64,000 bases of DNA from Neobacillus sp. YX16 (GTDB taxonomy: Bacteria; Bacillota; Bacilli; Bacillales; Cytobacillaceae), in the NCBI RefSeq assembly GCF_030123505.1, contig NZ_CP126115.1:2184001-2248000 (forward strand). The letters are read 5' to 3'. The notes under the pieces were generated by a model. The model was not told the origin of the DNA and did not search any database. It worked only from the letters and a program-made list of their open reading frames with translations. Positions 9,045 through 16,784 of the stretch are shown here, in pieces. Made by a program: the position numbers and the translations under genes. Positions within the stretch are counted from its first letter, which is position 1. Each line of letters begins with the position of its first letter.

Positions 9045-9139
9045 TTTTGCTTCAACATTTCGTAAGAACGAGTGGGAACACCTTTTCAGATTTTAGGAAA
9101 ATGTGTTCCTTATATGGGAAAAAGTGAGGATATATATAT

Positions 9140-10429
9140 ATGTCAAGCACTCCAAAGTATTCTTGGATTATTTTATTATTTCTAGTTCTTTCCGGTATGA
9201 TCAACCAGGTAGATAAAATTATCATTGGTTTAGTTTCCGTTCCTTTAATGAAAGAGTTACATTTAAGTCCTTCGCAATGGGGAATTGTAGGAAGTTCATT
9301 CTTTTGGTTCTTTACCTTCTCCTCTTTCATTCTTGGAGGCATGGCCGATTCCAAAAACACGAAAAAAATGTTATCGTGGATTTCTTTGATTTGGTTGATT
9401 GTTCAATTTACAACCCCTTTCGTTTCTAGTTTGTCTCTGCTTGTGTTAACAAGAATGATTTTGGGAGCAGGTGAAGGTCCAGCTCCCGCTCTATCTACAG
9501 CAATCATAGGAAAATGGTTCCCTAAACATAGACACGGAATAGGCTTTGGTGCTGTTCTCTTAGGAACGACAGGGGGTTCAGCGATTGCTTCGCCATTATT
9601 AATCTCCTTGATTGAACAATATGGATGGAGATCTGCATTTATTGCCATGGGTATTCTTGGCCTGATTGTGTTAGTTTTATGGCAGATTTTCGGTAAAGAA
9701 AGTCCAAAAGAAATCGGGCTGTCTGACATTCATCAAAAGGAGCAACAGTCGTCTAGCCTCACTAAGGTTTCATGGCGTCAGTTTTATCCGCATCTTTTAT
9801 CTAAAAATTTTATTTTGACCGTTTTGTGCGGTGGGTGTGCTTATTGGTTATTGTCCGTTCAAGCGGTATGGTTTCCAGCTTACTTTGCCAAAATTCAACA
9901 GTTTAATGGTCAAACATTAAAACTAGCTGTGTCTTTACCTTTTCTTTTTGCAGCTTTTTGCCAATTTGGATTTGCTTTGCTTTCAGACCGGCTTTATCGT
10001 AAATCAGGAGATATTCGCAAAGCACGAATTAATCTTGCTGGTTTGATGATGGTGTTATCCGCTTTATGTATATATCTAGCAAATACCGTGACTTCAACGT
10101 CTATGTCCATAATATTCTTTACCCTTGCACCCGGTTTTGCGTATGTCATTCTTTCTCTCGCGCCCGCTATATTGATGGAGTTTTTTTCTCCTCAAAACAT
10201 TGGAAAGGCACAAGGGGCGTTCATTGCTCTTGCAAGTACAACTAGTATTATTGCTCCACTTGTCTTTGGATATCTTATCCAAAATGCAGGGACTGAGGCA
10301 ATAGGTTATGGTTATGCGTTTCAAGCCTCTTCTATAGGGATGCTGATTATCGGACTATTATTTTGGATCGGTGTACGTCCCGCAAAGCAAGGCCACACAA
10401 TGATTGAAGCAGAGGAGAAAATAAGTTAA
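9140..10429 (+). CDS. MFS transporter, anion:cation symporter type, paralogue 1
   Basis: This major facilitator protein of 429 residues and about 12 membrane segments resembles the anion:cation symporter family (hexuronate, phthalate, glucarate and similar organic acids). Typical features are the early DKIIIG segment, GGMADSKNTKKM as the loop 2-3 motif, and RMILGAGEGPAPALSTAIIGKWFPKHRHGIG, a hallmark stretch of that family, around residues 108-140. It follows TauD1 and probably imports the island's acidic substrate. MFS2 (15172-16461) is a close paralogue in the same position after TauD3, and the two upstream spacers share a recognisable stretch, so the dioxygenase-carrier pair was duplicated together. 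AGTGAGGA is a moderate ribosome binding site. Confidence 0.88.
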   Translation: MSSTPKYSWIILLFLVLSGMINQVDKIIIGLVSVPLMKELHLSPSQWGIVGSSFFWFFTFSSFILGGMADSKNTKKMLSWISLIWLIVQFTTPFVSSLSLLVLTRMILGAGEGPAPALSTAIIGKWFPKHRHGIGFGAVLLGTTGGSAIASPLLISLIEQYGWRSAFIAMGILGLIVLVLWQIFGKESPKEIGLSDIHQKEQQSSSLTKVSWRQFYPHLLSKNFILTVLCGGCAYWLLSVQAVWFPAYFAKIQQFNGQTLKLAVSLPFLFAAFCQFGFALLSDRLYRKSGDIRKARINLAGLMMVLSALCIYLANTVTSTSMSIIFFTLAPGFAYVILSLAPAILMEFFSPQNIGKAQGAFIALASTTSIIAPLVFGYLIQNAGTEAIGYGYAFQASSIGMLIIGLLFWIGVRPAKQGHTMIEAEEKIS

Positions 10430-10512
10430 AAATAATATTTTTATATAATTGAAAATAATTAAAGTACAAAAATAGTAAATTGGCAATAGTCCATTTTGAA
10501 GGAGGAGTTTTA

Positions 10513-11511
10513 ATGTCAATCATTTTAAATGAAAAAATCCAAGGGCGATCAGCATGGAAAGGTAGTGAACTAGCTAAAGATGAGTCATGGATTTATTATT
10601 TGTCCGAGAACACGATTGCTGCTCTTGAGAAGGCAGTATTGCATGTTCAACAAAAGGGATTAACAGCACCTGATTTTAAAAAGGAGGATTTCCCGATTAT
10701 TGATTTAGCTGACGAAATTAAATACTTTGTTGACGAGCTGGAGAATGGAAGAGGATTTCTATTGATTCGTGGATTGCCAATGGACCAGTTTACTGACGAA
10801 GAAGCGAGCATCATTTACTGGGGTCTCGGACTTCACTTGGGACTACCGATAATCCAAAGCAAAACTGGGGAACTCTTAGGGCATATCAAAAACGTAGGTA
10901 AAGACTTTAGTGATAATACAAAAGTACGTGGTTACCAAACGAATGTACATCTTGATTATCACACAGATCTCGCTGATGTGGTTGGATTACTATGTCTTAA
11001 GAAAGCGAAATCTGGCGGTTTAAGCAGTATCGCAAGTGCGATGTCGATCTATAATGAAATTTTGGAGAAGCACCCAGAGTACCTTGAAATTCTCTATCGT
11101 CCATTTGCCCATGATCTTCGCGGGGAAGAAGCACCTGGTCAATCTCCAGTAGTTCAAACACCGATCTTTAGCTATTACGATGGTAAATTAAGCTGCAGAT
11201 ATATTCGCCAATATGTCCAATCAGCACAAACGAAAACAGGGATCCCTTTGTCGGAAGAGGAAATCGAAGCATTTGATTTTATCGATTCCCTTACTCATGA
11301 TGAAAACTTCCATATTGATATGATGATGGAACCGGGTGATATGCAATTCGTTAATAATTATACCGTTTTTCACTCACGGACTCATTTTGAAGATTACGAA
11401 GAAGATGACAAGAAACGCCATCTATTAAGATTATGGCTCATGATGCCAAATGGCCGGAAAATTGCCCCAGATTTCGAGTTTTATATCGGCGGGGTACCTG
11501 TAGAAAGATAA
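10513..11511 (+). CDS. TauD/TfdA-family dioxygenase, paralogue 2, C-terminally shortened
   Basis: This is the second paralogue, 332 residues, with the iron site intact: His150-Thr-Asp152 (YHTDLAD), a distal His in VFHSRT and an Arg in RHLLRLWL. It is more diverged than paralogues 1 and 3, with ASAM and HDLRGEEAPGQSP in place of SSM/SSV and DRRGEEAPGESP. The protein ends at GGVPVER; the codons after the stop still read KAGGSI, matching TAGGI and TAGAI in the other two, so the tail was lost through an in-frame stop. About eight residues before that (DENTGKPGR) are also missing. ATG 10513 is supported by GGAGGAG six bases upstream. It has no island promoter of its own and probably relies on transcription from the ligase unit. 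Confidence 0.85.
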   Translation: MSIILNEKIQGRSAWKGSELAKDESWIYYLSENTIAALEKAVLHVQQKGLTAPDFKKEDFPIIDLADEIKYFVDELENGRGFLLIRGLPMDQFTDEEASIIYWGLGLHLGLPIIQSKTGELLGHIKNVGKDFSDNTKVRGYQTNVHLDYHTDLADVVGLLCLKKAKSGGLSSIASAMSIYNEILEKHPEYLEILYRPFAHDLRGEEAPGQSPVVQTPIFSYYDGKLSCRYIRQYVQSAQTKTGIPLSEEEIEAFDFIDSLTHDENFHIDMMMEPGDMQFVNNYTVFHSRTHFEDYEEDDKKRHLLRLWLMMPNGRKIAPDFEFYIGGVPVER

Positions 11512-11559
11512 AAAGCTGGTGGTAGTATTAAACACCATTATTTCTTATATCAAGTGAGA

Positions 11560-11602
11560 TGGTGATTTTATTCAACGAAATATGGTGGATAAAATCACCA
11601 TT
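11560..11602 (+). terminator. Hairpin between TauD2 and the hydrolase
   Basis: GGTGATTTTAT pairs perfectly with ATAAAATCACC around a 17-19 base loop, and ATTTTATG follows. The weak T-run makes it an attenuator or processing site as easily as a full terminator. Confidence 0.45.
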
Positions 11603-11691
11603 TTATGTATTTAAATGCCATATGACCGGAATAAAAGGTTAGGATATAGCCGAGTTATTTTTAAAATTAATTGAAGTGAGGATGATGCTCC

Positions 11692-12636
11692 TTGGTAAAT
11701 TTAGATCCGCAAGCAGAAAAATATTTACAAGCATTTAATCAGATGCGGCCTATTCATAAAATGGATCCTAAGACTGTTAGGGATTTACTTTCGAAAGCAC
11801 CGCGCCCTGCTGTAAAATTAGAACCTCTATCAAAGGTAGAGGATTTGATGCTTACAGTAAGCCTGGATGAAGAAATTAAATGTCGGGTGTACATACCAGA
11901 AGGGCAAGGTCCCTTTCCCCTATTTATATACTACCATGGTGGGGGATGGGTTCTCGGAGACATTGAATCGACGGATGCGAGCTGTCGAATGATCGCAAAT
12001 AGAACGGAAAGTATTGTTGTATCCGTAAACTATCGTCTTGCACCAGAGTATAAGTTTCCGACTGCAGTCGAAGACGCGTATGCGGCTTTGGAATGGGTGT
12101 ATGAAAAAGGGTCTTCCTTTAACGGAGATGTATCTAGATTGGCAGTCGGAGGGGATAGCGTAGGTGGAAATCTAGCAACAGTAGTTACGATGATGGCGAG
12201 AGACAGAAAAGGTCCCGACATCACTGCTCAGGTCTTACTTTATCCTCCGACAAACCTTGAGTGCAATACGGAATCCCATCAAACATTTGCAAAAGGATTT
12301 GGTCTGGATCGCGAACAGCTGATTTGGTTCCGTGATCATTATTTAAGGAATGAAGAGGACAGGTGTAATGAGTACGCTTCCCCCTTGGTCGCTGAAGATT
12401 TAAGTGGCCTCCCACAAGCATTAGTAATCACAGCGGAAAATGATGTGCTTCGGGATGAAGGAAGGGCTTATGCTGATCGTCTGAAAAAATTTGGTGTGCA
12501 GGTTGAATATGCATGTGAACCCGGTATGGTACACGGCTTTTTTGGACACATGGCTATTTTCTCTAACAACATTGAATCAACTGTTACTAAGATCGACAAA
12601 TTCCTACGTACAGCAAAATATTCGATAAAAATCTAA
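11692..12636 (+). CDS. Alpha/beta hydrolase of the hormone-sensitive lipase family
   Basis: This is a predicted carboxylesterase or lactonase of 314 residues from the HSL (family IV) group. The oxyanion-hole motif HGGG is in YYHGGGWVLGD (near residue 82). The nucleophile Ser is in GGDSVGGNLA (near 155), Asp in NDVLRDEG (near 248) and His in MVHGFFG (near 280). Translation starts at TTG 11692, with GTGAGGA eight bases upstream; the nearby ATG codons are out of frame. It follows TauD2 after a hairpin and is closed by a strong terminator. A role in hydrolysing an ester or lactone form of the island substrate is plausible but only inferred. Confidence 0.88.
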   Translation: MVNLDPQAEKYLQAFNQMRPIHKMDPKTVRDLLSKAPRPAVKLEPLSKVEDLMLTVSLDEEIKCRVYIPEGQGPFPLFIYYHGGGWVLGDIESTDASCRMIANRTESIVVSVNYRLAPEYKFPTAVEDAYAALEWVYEKGSSFNGDVSRLAVGGDSVGGNLATVVTMMARDRKGPDITAQVLLYPPTNLECNTESHQTFAKGFGLDREQLIWFRDHYLRNEEDRCNEYASPLVAEDLSGLPQALVITAENDVLRDEGRAYADRLKKFGVQVEYACEPGMVHGFFGHMAIFSNNIESTVTKIDKFLRTAKYSIKI

Positions 12637-12640
12637 ATGA

Positions 12641-12675
12641 AACGAGCCTCACAATTTAATGAGGCTCGTTTTTTA
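12641..12675. terminator. Terminator after the hydrolase
   Basis: AACGAGCCTCA (12641-12651) pairs with TGAGGCTCGTT (12660-12670), followed by T residues. Confidence 0.85.
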
Positions 12676-12742
12676 TATTATATATTTTCATAGACTATTA
12701 ATTGGCAATCTATGAAACAGTTAACAGTAACAACCAAGTATG

Positions 12743-13516
12743 TTAGAAATAAACGGTATTTCCAATGCCGCCAGTTACCGGAATAACATCGCCAGTAATC
12801 GATGCCGCCAAAGGTGAAGCCAGGAAGGTAACGACATAAGCAATTTCCTCTGCAGTTATCAAGCGGCCGAGGGAATTCAGTGATTCTACATGGCGTATAG
12901 CTTCCTCATTCGTGACCCGGCCTCTAAACGTTTCTGTATCGACGATCCCTGGATAAACAGCATTAACGTTAATTCCGTGCTTTCCTAATTCCAATGAGGC
13001 GGATTTCGTCATATGGACAACAGATGCATTACGCGGACCGGAACTAAAATAATTGCCGCCAATTCTAGCAGCCAGACCACTTATATTTATTATACGGCCC
13101 CATTTATTTTCTATCATATAAGGTGCAACCGCTCGGATACAGCGAAAATAGCCCATGTACTTTTCTTCAAAATCTTTCAAAATAAGTTCATCTTTAATAC
13201 TATAAAAATCCTCTGGCTCCTGGCCGCCAACACGGGCTCCGCTGTTGATTAATATATCAATGCTTCCCATTGCTGCTGCTGACTTTTCTACTAGATTTAA
13301 GATAGAGTTAGGATCAGTGGTATCTGCCACGATCGGATAGATATTTCGCTTCGTTTCTTGTGCCAATTCCTCTGCTGCGGTCTTTAGAGTGGATTCGGTT
13401 CTTGAACAAATCGTACAATCTACACCTTCTAGAGCCAGCTGGCGGGCAATAGCTTTACCAATACCACGACTTCCTCCAACAATAAGTGCCTTTTTTCCGG
13501 ATAACTTTAAGTCCAT
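12743..13516 (-). CDS. Atypical SDR-family protein lacking the YxxxK motif
   Basis: This 257-residue short-chain dehydrogenase/reductase-fold protein begins its cofactor site with VGGSRGIGKAIA (near residue 14) and has an NSGAR segment in place of the usual NNAG. The active-site region is unusual. After the NISG serine strand, the place where Tyr-x3-Lys is expected reads SGPRNASVVHMTKS, so Tyr and Lys are replaced by Ser and Asn in my alignment. The C-terminal PVTGG is normal. The protein either uses different catalytic residues or is a non-classical SDR. ATG 13516 is chosen because AGGAGGT lies five bases upstream; an extension to 13540 lacks this. It is transcribed away from TauD3 from its own copy of the island promoter. 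Confidence 0.82.
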   Translation of the reverse strand: MDLKLSGKKALIVGGSRGIGKAIARQLALEGVDCTICSRTESTLKTAAEELAQETKRNIYPIVADTTDPNSILNLVEKSAAAMGSIDILINSGARVGGQEPEDFYSIKDELILKDFEEKYMGYFRCIRAVAPYMIENKWGRIINISGLAARIGGNYFSSGPRNASVVHMTKSASLELGKHGINVNAVYPGIVDTETFRGRVTNEEAIRHVESLNSLGRLITAEEIAYVVTFLASPLAASITGDVIPVTGGIGNTVYF

Positions 13517-13592
13517 AGTTGACCTCCTGATTTGATTCACTAGTAAAAAGCTGATAGTGATTTTTTTGAATATTGATTCTTTTCTTTATTTG

Positions 13593-13656
13593 ATTCTACC
13601 TTTAAATAATATTTATATAAAATTAAAGATTTTAATTTGTACTTTAGTTGTACTAA
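13593..13656 (-). promoter_or_regulatory. Island promoter copy C (minus strand) for the atypical SDR
   Basis: Read on the minus strand: LysR box TTAGTACAACTAA (13656-13644), exact dyad TAAAATCTTTAATTTTA (13634-13618) and -10 TAGAAT (13598-13593). The 22- and 36-bp offsets are the same as in the other copies. Confidence 0.8.
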
Positions 13657-13710
13657 TATAAAATAATGTTGAAATTTTCCATTGTACATGGGGGCCACTA
13701 TTTTTATATA

Positions 13711-13774
13711 TTAGTATTATTTACATACAAGTTAAAATCTTTAATTTTATTTTACTGAAAATTATGAATATAAT
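13711..13774 (+). promoter_or_regulatory. Island promoter copy B for the TauD3 unit
   Basis: The LysR box TTAGTATTATTTA is at 13711-13723, the exact dyad TAAAATCTTTAATTTTA at 13733-13749 and the -10 TATAAT at 13769-13774. It stands back to back with copy C, 55 bp apart. Confidence 0.8.
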
Positions 13775-13782
13775 TAACATAA

Positions 13783-13800
13783 TGACTATTAACATAGTCA
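13783..13800. promoter_or_regulatory. Perfect palindrome at the likely TauD3 transcription start
   Basis: TGACTAT-TAAC-ATAGTCA is an 18-bp perfect dyad beginning nine bases after the -10. It could be an operator for a second regulator or a 5' RNA hairpin; no counterpart was seen at the other five promoters. Confidence 0.35.
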
Positions 13801-13825
13801 CAATGCTATTAAATATGTAAATAAA

Positions 13826-13926
13826 GGGGGGACATCGTTCAATAGTATTAATTGTATGAAGAAGATTTGTATAAGCGAGGGAGTCACTTTTTTAGTAGGA
13901 AACAACCCGAACATTGTCTACTACAG
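13826..13926 (+). pseudogene. Scar of a second acyl-CoA ligase gene
   Basis: The leader of TauD3 holds remains of a ligase like 6441-7955. AAAGGGG and the bases after it (13826-13870) align with the ligase ribosome binding site and first nine or so codons. Bases 13871-13924 then read ISEGVTFLVGNNPNIVYY, which lines up with IGKGDGVALLLGNSPEFLIAYY of the intact ligase (residues 50-71). So most of the gene has been deleted. It confirms that the ancestral unit was ligase-dioxygenase-carrier in both copies. Confidence 0.6.
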
Positions 13927-13962
13927 AAAAAAAGTGTATTAGAAAAAGAAGGAGGAGTATAG

Positions 13963-15018
13963 GTGCCGTCCATTTTAAAGGAAAAAATTCAAGGACCAGC
14001 AGCGTGGAAAGGTATTGATCTAACCAAAGATGATTCATGGATTTATTATTTGTCTGAGAAAACGATTGCGTCTCTTGAAAGCGCTTTATATTTTGTAAAA
14101 CAAAAGGGTTTAAAAGCACCAGATTTTAACAAGGAGGACTTCCCAATTCCTGATCTCTCTGATGAAATCGATTACTTTATTGGCGAGTTGGAAAATGGGA
14201 GAGGATTTCTGTTAATTCGTGGATTACCAATGGAAAGGTATACCGATGAAGAAGCAAGCATTATTTACTGGGGTCTCGGGGTACATTTGGGCATCCCGGT
14301 AACGCAAAACGCAAAAGGTGATCTATTAGGGCATGTCGTAGACCAAGGTCTGAACATTAATGATTCCAATGTACGCGGTTACCAAACGAATGCACATCTT
14401 CCCTTTCACCCAGATGGATCTGACGTAGTCGGATTACTAAGTCTACGAAAAGCTAAATCGGGGGGATTTAGTAGTATTGTTAGCTCGGTGGCTGTTTATC
14501 ATGAAATCCTGGAGAAGTACCCAGAGTACCTTGAAATTCTCTATCGTCCATACTTCTTGGATCGTCGTGGTGAAGAAGCCCCAGGTGAATCTCCAGTATA
14601 TTCATCACCAGTCTTTAGCTATTACAAAGGTAAATTGAGCTGCAGATATAATCGCGGATATGTCGAATCAGCACAAGCGAAAACAGGTATCCATTTGTCA
14701 AAGGAAGAAATAGAAGCATATGACTTAATGGATTCTCTCCTTCATGATGAAAACATGCATATCGATATGATGATGGAACCTGGTGATATGCAATTCGTAA
14801 ATAATTATACCGTTCTTCATTCACGAACTGTATATGAAGATTATGAAGAACCCGAACGCAAGCGTCATCTATTAAGATTGTGGCTCACGATGCCAAATGG
14901 GCGAGAAATTGCGCCCGATTTCGCTATGTTTATTGATGAGAAAACAGGTAAAGCGGGTCGCGGCGGTATTCCTATACGTGAAAAAACAGCTGGCGCTATT
15001 GGTGAAAGCATGAGGTAA
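13963..15018 (+). CDS. TauD/TfdA-family dioxygenase, paralogue 3
   Basis: This 351-residue dioxygenase is very close to paralogue 1 along its whole length. The iron ligands are His149-Pro-Asp151 (FHPDGSD) and the distal His in VLHSRT, with the 2-oxoglutarate Arg in RHLLRLWL. The middle residue of the HxD motif differs in each paralogue (Ala, Thr, Pro), as do neighbouring positions that would face the substrate, so specificity may differ. It starts with GTG 13963, five bases after GGAGGAG. MFS2 follows after 153 bp. It is transcribed from promoter copy B through a leader that contains the ligase scar. Confidence 0.85.
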   Translation: MPSILKEKIQGPAAWKGIDLTKDDSWIYYLSEKTIASLESALYFVKQKGLKAPDFNKEDFPIPDLSDEIDYFIGELENGRGFLLIRGLPMERYTDEEASIIYWGLGVHLGIPVTQNAKGDLLGHVVDQGLNINDSNVRGYQTNAHLPFHPDGSDVVGLLSLRKAKSGGFSSIVSSVAVYHEILEKYPEYLEILYRPYFLDRRGEEAPGESPVYSSPVFSYYKGKLSCRYNRGYVESAQAKTGIHLSKEEIEAYDLMDSLLHDENMHIDMMMEPGDMQFVNNYTVLHSRTVYEDYEEPERKRHLLRLWLTMPNGREIAPDFAMFIDEKTGKAGRGGIPIREKTAGAIGESMR

Positions 15019-15171
15019 TTGCTTTAATAAATATTAGGACTTTAAACATAGAAGATTTACCATTAAATACCTTTACTTAAGAAGACGAATTGCTTCATGT
15101 GATGGGAGTGCCTTGCAGATTTTACGAAAAGATGTTCTTTAAGTAGTAGATAAGAAGGGGAGAATTTTACA

Positions 15172-16461
15172 TTGAAAACACCAAAATATTCTTGGATTAT
15201 ATTATTAATTCTAGTTGCTTCCGGAATGGTCAACCAAATTGATAAAATTATCATTGGTTTAGTTTCCGTTCCCTTAATGAAAGAGTTACACTTAAGTCCT
15301 TCACAATGGGGAGTTATTGGAAGCTCATTCTTTTGGTTCTTTACCATCTCCTCTTTAATTATTGGTGGCATGGCCGATTCCAAAAACACGAAAAAAATGT
15401 TTACTTGGATCATGTTAGTATGGTTGGCTGTTCAATTTACCACACCTTTTGTTTCCAGTCTGTCTTTATTAATGTTTTCAAGAATGATCTTGGGAGCAGG
15501 AGAAGGTCCAGCGATTGCTATATCGACTTCTCTAATAGGAAAATGGTTCCCTAAACACAGACATGGTATAGGCTTTGGCGCTGTTCTCTTTGGAGCAGCA
15601 ATCGGACCAGCGATTGCTTCTCCATTATTAATCTCCTTGATCTCTCAAAATGGATGGAGATCTGCTTTTATTGCAATGGGCATTGTTGGATCTATTGTTC
15701 TAGTTTTATGGATGATTTTCGGAAAAGAAAGCCCAAATGAAATCGGGTTGCCTACAATTGAACATGAGGAAAAGAACTCATTCATCTCTTCTAAGGTTTC
15801 TTGGCGTCAATTTCTTCCACATCTTTTTTCAAAAAATTTTATGTTTACCGTTTTGTGTGCAGGTTGTGCCTATTGGTTATTGTCTGTTCAAGCGGTTTGG
15901 TTTCCAGCATACTTTACCAATGTTCAACATTTTGATGGAAAAACATTAAAAATGGCAGTGTCATTGCCTTTTCTTTTCGCTGCCATTTGCCAAATTGTCT
16001 TTGCCTTGATATCAGATCGGCTATATCGCAAAACAGGAGATATTCGAAAAGCACGAGTAAATCTTGCAGGTATTTCAATGATGCTATCCGCTATTTGTTT
16101 ATATCTTGGAAGTGTTGTGAATTCAAGTGCTATCTCCATCTTGTTCTTCATTCTTGCTCCAGGTTTTGCGATTGTTATTCTATCACTCGCACCCGCTATG
16201 TTGATGGAATTCTTTTCTACCAAAAACATTGGAAAAGCACAAGGGACATATGTTGCTCTATCAAGTTCAGCAAGTATTATTGCTCCAGTTATATTCGGGA
16301 ATTTTATCCAAAATTCAGGAACTGAGGTAATTGGATATGGTTATGGGTTCCTAGTAACTTCATTGGTTATGTTCGTTTTCGGATTATTTTTTTGGGCCAT
16401 TGTACGTCCTGCAAAGCAAACTGACACAACGATAAAAGCAGAGGAACAAGTTATTATATAA
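15172..16461 (+). CDS. MFS transporter, anion:cation symporter type, paralogue 2
   Basis: This 429-residue, 12-segment carrier closely matches MFS1. Shared segments include MVNQIDKIIIGLVSVPLMK, RMILGAGEGPAIAISTSLIG and KWFPKHRHGIGFGAVLF. Differences cluster in the segment after GEGPA and in the central cytoplasmic loop (around residues 185-205), where substrate range or regulation could diverge. Translation starts at TTG 15172 with AAGGGGAG upstream. The preceding spacer shares a GCAGATTTTACGAAAA-like stretch with the spacer before MFS1, which shows the duplication ran through the intergenic DNA. A very small CxxC protein gene follows. Confidence 0.88.
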   Translation: MKTPKYSWIILLILVASGMVNQIDKIIIGLVSVPLMKELHLSPSQWGVIGSSFFWFFTISSLIIGGMADSKNTKKMFTWIMLVWLAVQFTTPFVSSLSLLMFSRMILGAGEGPAIAISTSLIGKWFPKHRHGIGFGAVLFGAAIGPAIASPLLISLISQNGWRSAFIAMGIVGSIVLVLWMIFGKESPNEIGLPTIEHEEKNSFISSKVSWRQFLPHLFSKNFMFTVLCAGCAYWLLSVQAVWFPAYFTNVQHFDGKTLKMAVSLPFLFAAICQIVFALISDRLYRKTGDIRKARVNLAGISMMLSAICLYLGSVVNSSAISILFFILAPGFAIVILSLAPAMLMEFFSTKNIGKAQGTYVALSSSASIIAPVIFGNFIQNSGTEVIGYGYGFLVTSLVMFVFGLFFWAIVRPAKQTDTTIKAEEQVII

Positions 16462-16493
16462 AAAGTATGATTTAATCGAGGAGGGAAAGAAAT

Positions 16494-16667
16494 ATGTGTA
16501 AAAATAACAAGGCCATTAATGGAACTGATTGTTGTGTAGAATGTCATGAAGAATTAGCCATTATGGAGCGAAATCGCAGTAACTGCTGGAATTGTCAGGA
16601 TAAAATATCCGAGACTTACGCTGATGATCATATTGATGAAGAAGATGGAGTTAAATCGGTTGTATAA
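16494..16667 (+). CDS. 57-residue protein with two CxxC pairs, zinc-ribbon-like
   Basis: This short gene begins MCKNNKAINGTDCCVECHEE and ends at a TAA at 16665-16667. It has a strong GAGGAGGG ribosome binding site and lies 32 bp after MFS2, so it is probably translated from the same transcript. Two pairs, CVEC and CWNC, separated by 16 residues, look like the knuckles of a zinc ribbon or a small metal/redox site, and the C-terminal third is acidic (YADDHIDEEDG). I do not recognise a family. It could be a metal chaperone, an accessory factor for the iron dioxygenases or a regulator; none of these is shown. It is immediately followed by a strong terminator. Confidence 0.65.
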   Translation: MCKNNKAINGTDCCVECHEELAIMERNRSNCWNCQDKISETYADDHIDEEDGVKSVV

Positions 16668-16732
16668 TAGAAAATGAATCTATGATATGCGATGGATCTT
16701 GTCCATGGTACCAAAAACTAATAGATTCATAT

Positions 16733-16782
16733 AAAAAGAGAAGCTCTGCGTCCATTTCGGACGAAGTTGCTTCTCTTTTTTG
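16733..16782. terminator. Terminator between the TauD3 unit and the convergent LysR gene
   Basis: AAAAAGAGAAGC (16733-16744) pairs with GCTTCTCTTTTTT (16769-16781), with an inner GTCC/GGAC stem. A and T runs on both sides allow it to work in both directions. Confidence 0.85.
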
Positions 16783-16784
16783 TC

